DNA of 64,000 bases from JANQRA01 sp035550735. Its GTDB lineage: Bacteria > Actinomycetota > Acidimicrobiia > Spongiisociales > ZC4RG35. Location: positions 21,037 through 85,036 of the forward strand of contig DASZOM010000011.1 in the NCBI GenBank assembly GCA_035550735.1, in the 5' to 3' direction. The translations under genes and the position numbers were made by a program. The notes under the pieces are model-generated. The model had not been told where the DNA came from, did not search any database, and saw nothing but the letters and a program-made list of their open reading frames with translations. Of the stretch, positions 36,031-43,795 are shown piece after piece (positions within the stretch are counted from its first letter, which is position 1; each line of letters opens with the position of its first letter).

Positions 36031-36300
36031 ATGTTGCTAGAGGCGTCGACCCTTCAAGCACTCGCTTTGGCAGGGGCGGTCGGCGCCATCTCCGGTCTGA
36101 TCGGCGGCTTCGTGGCCTCGGCGGACAACCTCCTGGGAACGGTCCTCACCGGGATCATCGGTGGCATCGCCCTCTCTGCGGTCTTTCGCCTCGCGGGCGT
36201 GCCCGCTATCTACGGAGTCGGCTCCGAGGACTTCTCCCTGGTATGGGCAGCCCTCGGCGGCCTCGTTCTCGGCTTCGTGGTGGGCCGGGCCAACAACTGA
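36031..36300 (+). CDS. Small glycine-rich membrane protein (GlsB/YeaQ/YmgE-like)
   Basis: 89-residue protein with three hydrophobic Gly-rich segments: ALALAGAVGAISGLIGGFVA, LLGTVLTGIIGGIALSAVF and LVWAALGGLVLGFVVGRANN. The spacing and glycine zippers resemble the transglycosylase-associated GlsB/YeaQ family, whose role in envelope stress is poorly defined. ATG 36031 fits the leaderless promoter. It lies in the same neighbourhood as htrA and a two-component system, though on the opposite strand. Confidence 0.72.
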   Translation: MLLEASTLQALALAGAVGAISGLIGGFVASADNLLGTVLTGIIGGIALSAVFRLAGVPAIYGVGSEDFSLVWAALGGLVLGFVVGRANN

Positions 36301-36315
36301 GGCGGACCTCTTCCT

Positions 36316-36432
36316 CTCGGAACCCCGGGTTGCTGGCGCCATATGTGGCGCAATTCCGCTCAACTTCGGCGCGCCCTCTCGAAGTTGAGCGGATTTCGTT
36401 CACATGTGGCTCGAGGAACCCGGGGTTCGCAG
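36316..36432. repeat. 117-bp imperfect palindromic element
   Basis: Two 53-bp arms (36316-36368 and 36380-36432) match when one is reverse-complemented at 42 of 53 positions, around an 11-bp loop GCGCGCCCTCT. The inner 13 bp (CCGCTCAACTTCG) and an outer 11-bp block (AACCCCGGGTT/AACCCGGGGTT) are perfect. It lies between two plus-strand genes and encodes nothing visible. It may be a REP/MITE-like element or a large RNA hairpin. No second copy is apparent in the window. Confidence 0.8.
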
Positions 36433-36529
36433 AAGCGGACCCGTCGCGGATCGGCGACGCTGAGTCCGCATTCAGGTGGCTTTAAGGGGTGGACGTACGG
36501 TCGGGGGACCCAGAAAGGGGGAATCACCG

Positions 36530-36922
36530 ATGCGACGCAGAATCGTCGTACTTCTTTCGGCGACGCTCCTCACCGTGGGGATCGCCGTGCCGGCGAGCGC
36601 TGCAACCGCGGCAGACTTCGGCGGCGTGTGGACGTCGACCGACGCCGTCGACGGCAGCAGCCAGGCGCTCATCGTGGTGCCGACCGGTGCGCAGCGAGCC
36701 CGGGTGATCCTGATCGACGCCGGCGCCTCCGTGTGTGGCGGCTCACCATTGACCCCGGCACTCGGCACCGGGCGAGGGGCGGTCTCCGGGGAGGAGATGA
36801 CCGTGACCTACCGCCTGATCTGTCTCAACGGGAGCCCTAGCTCGACACCCACGGTGGTGTACACCCTGCAGCCCGACGACACCCTCACCGAGGACGTCTC
36901 GGCAACCGTCTGGAGCCACTGA
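36530..36922 (+). CDS. Small secreted protein of unknown function
   Basis: 130-residue exported protein. The signal peptide MRRRIVVLLSATLLTVGIAV ends at PASA-A, with cleavage near residue 24. The mature part (ADFGGVWTSTDAVDGSSQALIV onward) is beta-rich and has two cysteines (SVCGGSP, LICLNGSP) that could form a disulfide. The DFGGVWTSTD...DGSSQ opening resembles small lipocalin-like or META-like secreted domains, but I cannot name a family. ATG 36530 has AAAGGGGG about 8 nt upstream, and TACGGT at 36496-36501 may be its -10. Confidence 0.75.
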   Translation: MRRRIVVLLSATLLTVGIAVPASAATAADFGGVWTSTDAVDGSSQALIVVPTGAQRARVILIDAGASVCGGSPLTPALGTGRGAVSGEEMTVTYRLICLNGSPSSTPTVVYTLQPDDTLTEDVSATVWSH

Positions 36923-36927
36923 CGCGA

Positions 36928-36955
36928 CTGAGGGGCCCGACCGGGGCCCCCTCAG
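36928..36955. terminator. Bidirectional terminator-like hairpin
   Basis: CTGAGGGGCC pairs with GGCCCCCTCAG around GACCGG, with one bulged base. It sits between two convergent stops (36922 and 36980). There is no T-tract, as is common in GC-rich actinobacteria. Confidence 0.6.
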
Positions 36956-36979
36956 GACTATTCCACGTCGCTTCCAGGA

Positions 36980-38389
36980 CTATCCGATTGCCCCCGCGGC
37001 GGCCATGTTGAGCTCGATGAGACGGTTCATCTCGACCGCGTACTCCATCGGCAGCTCCTTGATGATCGGCTCGATGAAGCCGGCGACGATCATCGACGTC
37101 GCCTGGTCCTCGGTCAGTCCGCGGGACATGAGATAGAAGAGCTGGTCCTCGCCGACCTTGGAAACGGTCGCCTCATGCCCGATCTCGGCGTCGTTCTCCT
37201 CGATCTCCATGTACGGGTAGGTGTCGGAGCGGCTCGCCTCGTCGAGGATGAGCGCATCGCATCGGACGAAGCTCCGGGCGTTCTCTGCACCGGGCTCGAC
37301 CCGGACCAAACCGCGGTAACCGGCCCGACCCCCGCCCTTGGAGATCGACTTGGAGACGATCGTCGACGTGGTGTCGGGGGCGGCATGGATGATCTTGGCC
37401 CCGGCATCCTGATGCTGGCCTTCGCCGGCGAAGGCGATGGAGAGCACCTCGCCGTGGGCCCCGGGCTCCATGAGCCACACCGCCGGGTACTTCATGGTCA
37501 GCCTCGAGCCGAGGTTGCCGTCCACCCACTCCATGGTGGCGTTCCGGTAGGCGGCGGCCCGCTTCGTCACCAGGTTGAAAACGTTGTTCGACCAGTTCTG
37601 GATGGTGGTGTACCGGCAGCGGCCACCCTCCTTGACGATGATCTCGACCACCGCCGAGTGCAACGAGTCGGTGGTGTAGGTGGGGGCGGAACAGCCCTCG
37701 ACATAGTGCACGTAGGCACCCTCGTCGACGATGATCAGCGTTCGCTCGAACTGACCCATGTTCTCCGAGTTGATCCGGAAGTAGGCCTGCAGCGGCTGCT
37801 CCACATGGACGCCCGGGGGCACGTAGATGAACGATCCGCCCGACCACACGGCGGAGTTGAGGGCGGCGAACTTGTTGTCGTTGGGCGGGATGACCGTCCC
37901 GAAGTACTCCTTGACGATGTCCGGGTACTCGCGGACCGCGGTGTCCATGTCCGTGAAGAGGACACCCAACTTCTCCAGGTCCTCCCGATTGCGGTGATAG
38001 ACCACCTCTGACTCGTATTGCGCGGTCACACCCGCCAGGTACTTGCGCTCTGCCTCGGGGATGCCCAGCTTCTCATAGGTCTGCTTGATCGACTCGGGCA
38101 CCATGTCCCAGTCCTTCTGCTGGGAGCCCTCGGGCTTGACGTAGTAGTAGATGTCGTCGAAATCGATGGTGTTGAGCGCGCCGCCGCCCCCCCACTGCGG
38201 GATGGGCTTGCGGAGGAAGCGCTGGTACGCCCTGAGACGGAAGTCGAGCATCCACTCCGGTTCGCGCTTCATGGCGGACATGTCACGAATGACGTCCTCG
38301 TCGAGACCCTTGCGGGGCTCGAAGGCAAGCGCCACCTCGTCCCTCCAGCCGAGCTGGTAGCCGCCTAGGTCGATATCGATTGTCGCCAC
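36980..38389 (-). CDS. sufB: Fe-S cluster assembly scaffold SufB
   Basis: Core subunit of the SUF scaffold on which [Fe-S] clusters are assembled, 469 residues as expected. Recognisable stretches are VTAQYESEVVYHRNREDLEKLGVLFTDMD, FIYVPPGVHVEQPLQAYFRIN, YVHYVEGCSAPTY (conserved Cys), NATMEWVDGNLGSRLTMKYP, SISKGGGRAGYRGLVRVEPGA, SFVRCDALILD and ENDAEIGHEATVSKVGEDQLFYLMSRGL. GTG 38389 has GAGGTGA 7 nt upstream. Normally sufB is followed by sufD and sufC; here it stands alone, flanked by unrelated genes, so the rest of the system must lie elsewhere. The SufR-like regulator at 5.4 kb is a candidate controller. Confidence 0.96.
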   Translation of the reverse strand: MATIDIDLGGYQLGWRDEVALAFEPRKGLDEDVIRDMSAMKREPEWMLDFRLRAYQRFLRKPIPQWGGGGALNTIDFDDIYYYVKPEGSQQKDWDMVPESIKQTYEKLGIPEAERKYLAGVTAQYESEVVYHRNREDLEKLGVLFTDMDTAVREYPDIVKEYFGTVIPPNDNKFAALNSAVWSGGSFIYVPPGVHVEQPLQAYFRINSENMGQFERTLIIVDEGAYVHYVEGCSAPTYTTDSLHSAVVEIIVKEGGRCRYTTIQNWSNNVFNLVTKRAAAYRNATMEWVDGNLGSRLTMKYPAVWLMEPGAHGEVLSIAFAGEGQHQDAGAKIIHAAPDTTSTIVSKSISKGGGRAGYRGLVRVEPGAENARSFVRCDALILDEASRSDTYPYMEIEENDAEIGHEATVSKVGEDQLFYLMSRGLTEDQATSMIVAGFIEPIIKELPMEYAVEMNRLIELNMAAAGAIG

Positions 38390-38540
38390 TGCCTGTTCAC
38401 CTCGGGACGATGCCCTTCATCGAATACAACAACCACCACCGGTTGCGAATTTCCACTATCCGGATGTGGGTAATTCTAGGGCGACCGCGATGATCGGCCA
38501 ACCGCCACGCACCAGGGGTGGAGTGGGCGGGCACGCTAGC

Positions 38541-38546
38541 TAAGTT
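38541..38546 (+). promoter_or_regulatory. -10 box TAAGTT, leaderless Rossmann-protein start
   Basis: TAAGTT 7 nt before ATG 38554. The rest of the 164-bp gap to sufB shows no clear -10 for sufB and no obvious operator. Confidence 0.4.
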
Positions 38547-38553
38547 GGCGCTC

Positions 38554-38994
38554 ATGCCCGTCATCGTGGTGGGAGCGGACACCGAGGCCGGGGCGACCAT
38601 CCTCCAGGGCCTCCACGACCCGAATCGGGAGATCAGGGTCTTCGTCACCGACGAGACGAGAGGCCTGGAGATGCGGCAGCGTGGCTACAAGGTCGCCATT
38701 GGGGATGTGTCCGATGAGGGCCATGTGGAAGGGGCGGCGACACGCTGCTTCTCGGCGGTGCTGATCGCCGAGGCGGCGCATGATTCCAGGGAGCGCTCCT
38801 TCGCCGACGATCCGGCGACGGTGCTCAGGGGATGGGCGAACGCCATGCGCAACTCCGGGGTGAGCCGGGTCATCTGGGTCACCTCGGGAGACCACCCACC
38901 GACACACACCGCCGAGGTGGCAGTGGTAGATCCCGACGACCCGGACCTCGCCGGCGCCGTGGCCGGGCTCGACGACGCTCAGTCGATCGGATAG
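38554..38994 (+). CDS. Short NAD(P)-binding Rossmann-fold protein (NmrA/SDR-like)
   Basis: 146-residue protein starting MPVIVVGADTEAGATILQGL, a Rossmann beta-alpha-beta with a GxxxxxG-like loop. REIRVFVTDETRGLEMRQRGYKVAIGDVSD is typical of NmrA/atypical SDR dinucleotide-binding proteins. AMRNSGVSRVIWVTS follows, as in these families, but the chain ends after about half of a normal SDR domain. It may be a cofactor-sensing protein or a shortened relative; catalytic Tyr/Lys are not visible. Its 3' end overlaps the convergent M23 gene by 16 bp. Confidence 0.7.
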   Translation: MPVIVVGADTEAGATILQGLHDPNREIRVFVTDETRGLEMRQRGYKVAIGDVSDEGHVEGAATRCFSAVLIAEAAHDSRERSFADDPATVLRGWANAMRNSGVSRVIWVTSGDHPPTHTAEVAVVDPDDPDLAGAVAGLDDAQSIG

Positions 38995-39608
38995 TCCGGC
39001 AGGTCGCGCACCACCGCCCTGGTCAGCCAGGCCTCATGGGCGAGAGCCCTCTGCTGAGCCTCGGAGAGAAGATCGAACGGGTCGATGGCGCGATCGTCCG
39101 AGTGCAGCTCGAAATGGGTGTGAGGGGTCGTCCCCTCGGCGTTGCCCGAGTCACCCGACCATCCGATGAGTTGCCCGGCGTCCACCCCGGCGCCCACCTC
39201 GATCCCGGGGGCGACGGTGAACGTCCATGGAGCCGAGCCGTCGTCGCTTCCAGGGGTGTCGTTGTTGAGATGGAGGTAATAGCTGGTCCAATCGCCCTCG
39301 TGGAGGATGCGGACGTTCCGCCCGGACAGACGGTTGATCCCGACGTGGACGACGACGCCGTCGGCGATCGCGTACACCTCGGTCATCCTGGGGGCGAGGA
39401 GGTCGTTCCCCCGGTGCCTGCGACCTCCGGAACGTCTCGCCCCGTAGGTCGAGGAGAAGTGAGTGGCCGAGACTTCCTGCGGGAACACGATCTCGAAGGG
39501 TGGCTCACCCGACGACGCCAGTGCGGGGAGCTCCGGGAGCAGGCCGCCGAGGACGAGGGTGACGGAGATGATCGAGGTGCCGACGCGTTTGACGACTCGG
39601 GAATGCAA
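38979..39608 (-). CDS. Secreted M23 family metallopeptidase
   Basis: Exported peptidoglycan endopeptidase of 209 residues without accessory binding domains. The signal peptide reads TSIISVTLVLGGLLPELPALASSG. The M23 core has zinc ligands in RRHRGNDLLAP and PHTHFELHSDDR, with LSGRNVRILHEGDWTSYYLHL between, and a C-terminal helix. The start is TTG 39608 with AGGAG 7 nt upstream. Upstream, TAGGGT at about 39670 could be the -10, giving a leader of about 55 nt containing an ACGTC-GACGT repeat. It is the second M23 enzyme in the window. Confidence 0.88.
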   Translation of the reverse strand: MHSRVVKRVGTSIISVTLVLGGLLPELPALASSGEPPFEIVFPQEVSATHFSSTYGARRSGGRRHRGNDLLAPRMTEVYAIADGVVVHVGINRLSGRNVRILHEGDWTSYYLHLNNDTPGSDDGSAPWTFTVAPGIEVGAGVDAGQLIGWSGDSGNAEGTTPHTHFELHSDDRAIDPFDLLSEAQQRALAHEAWLTRAVVRDLPDYPID

Positions 39609-39702
39609 TGGGGAGCTCCTCTGTCTGGATGGAGGGGACGACCTGACGTCCCTGACGTTGGTCGGGGCACCCTAAGGAGCTGTTCCAGCTATGCCAAACG
39701 GG

Positions 39703-40167
39703 TCACGACGAGGCGGCGCCGCCGGGGGTCGGCCGGGAACGCACCGTGAAGCGGAGTCGCGAGACCGGCTCACCGTCGACCGAGATCACGAACGAGTAGG
39801 CGCCCTCGTGCTCGAAGTGGAGGTTGTTGAAGGTGAACGACCTGACCAGGCCGTAGTCCGTGGTCGTGGCGGATTGGCCGACGGTCTGTGGGATCTTGAT
39901 CTCATGCGAGAGCGGCTGGGGCAGCATGGGCTGGCCATCGGCGTCCTGGAGCTCGACCGAGAGCCGAAGGCTCTCCGATTTCCAGGAGACAGGCACGCGC
40001 AGCCTGAGACCGATGGCGAGGCTGGGATGACGTGCGGGGAGCTGGCGCACCCAGAGGGTGTCCCATCCCCCACCGAGCACGAAGAGCTTTCCCCGAACTG
40101 CCTGCACCGCGTCGGCGAGGAGAGCGACGTCAACGCTGGGCCCGATGGCATCGGGCGGGGTCTCCAT
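39703..40167 (-). CDS. DUF6941 family protein
   Basis: 154-residue soluble protein of the actinobacterial DUF6941 family. Typical features are VDVALLADAVQAVRGKLFVLGGGWDTLWV near the N-terminus, then a beta-sandwich pattern with LRVPVSWKSESLRLSVELQDADGQPML and a C-terminal FNNLHFEHEGAYSFVISVDGEPV. The function is unknown; the fold looks like a small binding or structural beta domain. ATG 40167 has GGAG 5 nt upstream. It lies 53 bp after the acetamidase gene on the same strand and could be the distal end of that operon. Confidence 0.82.
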   Translation of the reverse strand: METPPDAIGPSVDVALLADAVQAVRGKLFVLGGGWDTLWVRQLPARHPSLAIGLRLRVPVSWKSESLRLSVELQDADGQPMLPQPLSHEIKIPQTVGQSATTTDYGLVRSFTFNNLHFEHEGAYSFVISVDGEPVSRLRFTVRSRPTPGGAASS

Positions 40168-40220
40168 CACCTCTCCGAGCCTACCGAGACGTGGGAGTGG
40201 CGCCGGACGGGTCGGCCGGC

Positions 40221-41168
40221 TCAGACCAGGTACTCACGCGACACCGAGGCGACCATGGAGTAAAAGGGGTCGATCATGTTGCCCACGGTGAGCCTGCCGA
40301 CCTGGCCGAGAAGACGATAGGCATCCAGTTTCCCGAAGCCGTGATAGGCCACCAGGCGGCGGGCGAGATCGGTGTAGGCGGCCCGGGCGCAGTCACCAAG
40401 GTTGACTCCCTGCAGGCCGGCTATCGAGCCTATGGAGTCGGCCGTGTTCAGCTGGGGTAGGGCGATGAACCCCGCGTGGTCCCGATCCGTCACCCGGACG
40501 GTGATCTCCGCCACCGACTGGATCTCCAATGCGACCCCGGTGATCTCCCCGTCGCCCTGGGCACCGTGTGCGTCTCCCAGGGAGAGCAGCGCCCCCTCGA
40601 CGTGGACGGGCAGCACCAGGGTCGCCCCGGCACCGACACCCGGCTGGTCGACGTCTCCCAGGTACTCCGGGCCCTGGCTGAAGCTCATCCTCCGCTCCAA
40701 CGGAGGGGCGACCCCCACCGTGCCGAGAAAGGGCCGGAGTGGCACTGTGACCTCGCGTCCACCCAGCATCTCGGTGGCGACACCGCCCCTATACCGCACC
40801 TCTCCGATCTCGGAGCCGATCGAGTCCTGCAGTCCGTAGACGTCGGAAGAGAGGGCCCCGAAGCCGTGGAAGACCCCGTTCCACCCGACTCCCTCCAACG
40901 GGTCGGGGTCGACACGATGGATCTCCACCTCGATGAGGTCACCAGGCTTCGCCCCGGACACCGCGAACGGGCCGGTCAGAGGACATGCTCCGCCGAGCCG
41001 TTCCACGACCTCGTCGATGTGATACCCGCCTTCCGGCACCTGGCGCCACAGGCCGCAGATGGAGTCGGCGGTCTCCACCTCGACCCTCTCGCCGTCGGTG
41101 AGCTCGGCGATCGGCTCGGCCCGAGGATCGAAGAAGAGTGTGGTCCGGTCGCGGCCGAAGCGACGCAT
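40221..41168 (-). CDS. Acetamidase/formamidase family protein
   Basis: Zinc-dependent amide hydrolase (FmdA/AmdA family) that releases ammonia from short amides. The 315-residue product has RVEVETADSICG near the start, GGACPLTGPFAVSGAKPGDLIEVEIHRVDP, SFSQGPEYLGDVD and a conserved C-terminal region with LPVHVEGALLSLGDAHGAQGDGEITGVALE. The substrate may be the product of the preceding enzymes and need not be formamide. ATG 41168 overlaps the DUF1116 stop (TGATG), so it is translated with that gene. It is the last of six overlapping genes (sixth in transcription order). Confidence 0.9.
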   Translation of the reverse strand: MRRFGRDRTTLFFDPRAEPIAELTDGERVEVETADSICGLWRQVPEGGYHIDEVVERLGGACPLTGPFAVSGAKPGDLIEVEIHRVDPDPLEGVGWNGVFHGFGALSSDVYGLQDSIGSEIGEVRYRGGVATEMLGGREVTVPLRPFLGTVGVAPPLERRMSFSQGPEYLGDVDQPGVGAGATLVLPVHVEGALLSLGDAHGAQGDGEITGVALEIQSVAEITVRVTDRDHAGFIALPQLNTADSIGSIAGLQGVNLGDCARAAYTDLARRLVAYHGFGKLDAYRLLGQVGRLTVGNMIDPFYSMVASVSREYLV

Positions 41169-42418
41169 CAGCCGTAACGGGCCCGGTAGGCGTCGACGGC
41201 GAGCTCGAAGCACTCGATGGGAGCCCGAAGGACGCCGGCGCCGATCTGGCCACCGTCGCGGCCGCCGAGGCCCCCGTCGATCACCGGTGTGATGCCGGTC
41301 TCGACGACCTTGAAGATGTCGATGCCGGTGGGGGTCCCCCGGAATTCGAAGAAGGGGATGAAGAAGTCTGGGTGCTCCCCGAAGGTGATCTCATACATGG
41401 CCAGGTTGTTCTCGATCATCACCTGGGGCGTCCCGCCCTGGTACTTCTGGAGCGGGAAGGCACAGGCCTGGGCGAAACCGCCCAGCCCGGCGGTCTCGGT
41501 GACATGGCTCTCGCCTCCCATCCAGACCAGGTCGTCTTCCGTGTAGCCCTCGAAGAAGTGGCCCTGGACGACGGGGGGCGGGCCGACGAACCATTCGTGG
41601 TCGAGCCCCGAGACCCGGATGCCGTAGTTGTTGCACGAGATGCTCATCGTGGTCACCAGGCTCGAGCCCTCGACGTGCCGGGCTGCGTCCACCGTCGCCT
41701 TCGATGCGGCCATCGACAGCCTGAGGAAGAAATAGTCGCTCTCCTCGAGGAATCGGAGGGTGTCTCTCACCCGATCGGCACGATCACCCACCGCCCCGAC
41801 CAGATGCGGGAACAGAGCCCTCGTGAAGAGGAGCGTGCCCGCGGTGTTGCGGCTGTGCAGCTCGTCTCCCAGACGCAAGGCACGAGACATCATCGGCTTG
41901 AGAGGGATGCCGCCCGAGGCGAGCACGGCCTCCTTGATCGTGGGCGCCACCACCTCATGGACGAAGTCGAGGCGGGCCTTCACGTCCTCGCCGTAGGTCC
42001 CGTAGTTGAGACGCCGGTGCGACTCGCCCTCGTAGAAGTTGCAGAACCCGAGGTTCCCCCCGTTCCGGTTCTCGACCACGAACACCGGCATCGATGCGGT
42101 GTAGATGCCGGCGACCGAGCCGACGCACCCGTGATGATGACAGGGCTCGATCTGCAGCTCACCGGAGGCGTAACCCTCGACGGCCTCCTCCTCGGAGCCT
42201 GCCAGCCCCTCGTACATCGCGCCGTAGACGAGCGCGTTGCGCTGTGGCCCGACGTAGTCCTCCCATCGCTGGGGCGGGCCGGAGGTGAGCACCGTGGTCG
42301 CCGTCATCCCTGGCACGACCTCCCCGGCCGGTCGAACGTCGACCAATACCGGGTCGGCGGTGGTGAGCAGGTCGAATGCCCGCTGATTGGCCCGGTCACG
42401 CAGATCCGCGCCCGTCAT
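41168..42418 (-). CDS. DUF1116 protein (YlbE/AllG-like)
   Basis: 416-residue protein of the DUF1116 family, whose E. coli member YlbE has been reported as a subunit (AllG) of the oxamate transcarbamylase AllFGH. Matching features include NQRAFDLLTTADPVLVDVRPAGEVVPGM, MTATTVLTSGPPQRWEDYVGPQRNALV split around the Pro-Pro, IEPCHHHGCVGSVAGIYTASMPVFVVEN, and FEFRGTPTGIDIFKVVETGITPVIDGGLGG. Its usual partners AllF (FdrA) and AllH are not in this operon, so it may act alone or with a different carbamoyl or acyl carrier. ATG 42418 overlaps the ligase stop (TGATG). The acetamidase follows. Confidence 0.88.
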   Translation of the reverse strand: MTGADLRDRANQRAFDLLTTADPVLVDVRPAGEVVPGMTATTVLTSGPPQRWEDYVGPQRNALVYGAMYEGLAGSEEEAVEGYASGELQIEPCHHHGCVGSVAGIYTASMPVFVVENRNGGNLGFCNFYEGESHRRLNYGTYGEDVKARLDFVHEVVAPTIKEAVLASGGIPLKPMMSRALRLGDELHSRNTAGTLLFTRALFPHLVGAVGDRADRVRDTLRFLEESDYFFLRLSMAASKATVDAARHVEGSSLVTTMSISCNNYGIRVSGLDHEWFVGPPPVVQGHFFEGYTEDDLVWMGGESHVTETAGLGGFAQACAFPLQKYQGGTPQVMIENNLAMYEITFGEHPDFFIPFFEFRGTPTGIDIFKVVETGITPVIDGGLGGRDGGQIGAGVLRAPIECFELAVDAYRARYG

Positions 42419-43785
42419 CACCACAGCCTCAGGTACTTGTCGATCTCCCACTGGTCGACCACCGTGTTGTACTCGTCCCACTCGCCCCGCTTGTAGGACT
42501 CGTAGTCGTCGTGGAACTCCTTCCCGAACACGTCGGCCATCAACGAGTCGGCGGCGAACGCGTCGAGCGCCTCGCCCAAGGTCGCCGGCAGACGGTGGCC
42601 ACCCATGGCCAGCAGGTCCTCCCGAGAGGTCTGATAGGTGTCGACGTTGATCGCCGGCCCGGGATCGAGCCCCTCGGTGACACCCTCCAGGCCGGCGGCG
42701 ATCACGGCGGCCAACCCGAGGTAGAGGTTGCAGGCGCTGTCGGTGATCCGGACCTCGAGACAGTGCCGGTTCATGGGGAGCCTGCCCATCAGGGTCCGGT
42801 TGTTCGACCCATAGGCCCGGTACACCGGGGCCCAGGAGATCTCGTTCATGAGGCCCCTGGGGAGGAGCCGCTTGTAGGAGTTCACCGTCGGGCAGAGCAC
42901 CGCACTCAGGGCGTCGCCGTGACGGATCACACCCGCCGTGAAGTGCAGAGCCAGGTCGGTGTAGCCCGGGACATGCCCCAGCCCACCCTCGCCCACGAAC
43001 AGGTTCTCCCCGGACCCGGCGTCGGCCAGCGAGATGTTCATGTGCGCTCCGGAACCGAATGCCGTCGACCACGGCTTCGGCATGAATGTCGCGATGCAAC
43101 CCAGACGCCGGGCGACGTCCTTGGCCATCAACCTGAACAGGATCATCCGGTCGGCCATCTCCAACGCGTCCGTATAGGAGAAGTCGAACTCGTACTGCCC
43201 GTCGCCACCCTCGTGGTCGAATGAGTAGACCCCCCAACCGAGCTGGTTCATGTATCGCACCATGGGCTCGACGAACGGCTCGGCGAGCACCGTGGCCTCG
43301 ACGTCGTACCCATCCGTGGGCCGGTTGTCCAGGTCCTCGGCGACGAAGGGCTTCCAACCGTCGTCGGTCTCCCGGAGGACGTACACCTCGGGCTCGATGC
43401 CCACGTTGACCACGTAGCCGAGCTCGGCGGCCCTGGCCACCTGTCTCTTCAGGAGGGACCGGCTGTCGTGTGTGTAGCTCTTGTCGTGAAAGTAGAGGTC
43501 GGCCGGCGCCATCGCGTACCGGGGCGCCCAGGGGAGCTGGACGACCTTGTCCAGGTCCGGGATCGATACACACTCGTCCTCGTTCGGACCGAGTGGCCCC
43601 ATCCCCTCCAAGGCACCGACCGTGTACAGCTCGGAGCCGTTTGCCCACGACTCGAGCTTCCCGACCGGAACCGCCTTCGCCTTGGGGACGCCATGGACGT
43701 CCACGTAGTAACCGAAGAGGACCTCGACCCCGGCCTCCGCCAGGTCGGCCTTCAGCCTGTCGTGGTCCCGACTCTCATCCGTCAT
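42418..43785 (-). CDS. Glutamine-synthetase-family ligase (GlnT/PuuA-like)
   Basis: ATP-dependent ligase of the GS fold, 455 residues. It probably gamma-glutamylates an amine and does not simply assimilate ammonia. The N-terminal beta-grasp has VEVLFGYYVDVHGVPKAKAVPV. The catalytic barrel includes NVGIEPEVYVL (metal Glu), DHEGGDGQYEFDF, FMPKPWSTAFGSGAHMNISL (ammonia/ATP His), and LLPRGLMNEISWAPVYRAYGSNNRTLMGRLP with the ATP/glutamate Arg residues. Y384 (INVDTYQTSRED) lies where classical GS carries its adenylylated Tyr. ATG 43785 has AAAGGTGA upstream. It follows the metallophosphoesterase by 10 bp and overlaps DUF1116. Confidence 0.9.
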   Translation of the reverse strand: MTDESRDHDRLKADLAEAGVEVLFGYYVDVHGVPKAKAVPVGKLESWANGSELYTVGALEGMGPLGPNEDECVSIPDLDKVVQLPWAPRYAMAPADLYFHDKSYTHDSRSLLKRQVARAAELGYVVNVGIEPEVYVLRETDDGWKPFVAEDLDNRPTDGYDVEATVLAEPFVEPMVRYMNQLGWGVYSFDHEGGDGQYEFDFSYTDALEMADRMILFRLMAKDVARRLGCIATFMPKPWSTAFGSGAHMNISLADAGSGENLFVGEGGLGHVPGYTDLALHFTAGVIRHGDALSAVLCPTVNSYKRLLPRGLMNEISWAPVYRAYGSNNRTLMGRLPMNRHCLEVRITDSACNLYLGLAAVIAAGLEGVTEGLDPGPAINVDTYQTSREDLLAMGGHRLPATLGEALDAFAADSLMADVFGKEFHDDYESYKRGEWDEYNTVVDQWEIDKYLRLW

Positions 43786-43795
43786 GTCTCACCTT

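Noticed and set aside
36316..36432. Reading the long palindrome as an ordinary terminator
   Set aside because: Arms of 53 bp with mismatches and a 117-bp span are far beyond a normal intrinsic terminator, and there is no T-tract.
42421..43648. N-terminal extension of the DUF1116 frame reaching to 43648
   Set aside because: The extension is out-of-frame sequence of the GS-like ligase; DUF1116 similarity begins at ATG 42418, which overlaps the ligase stop.
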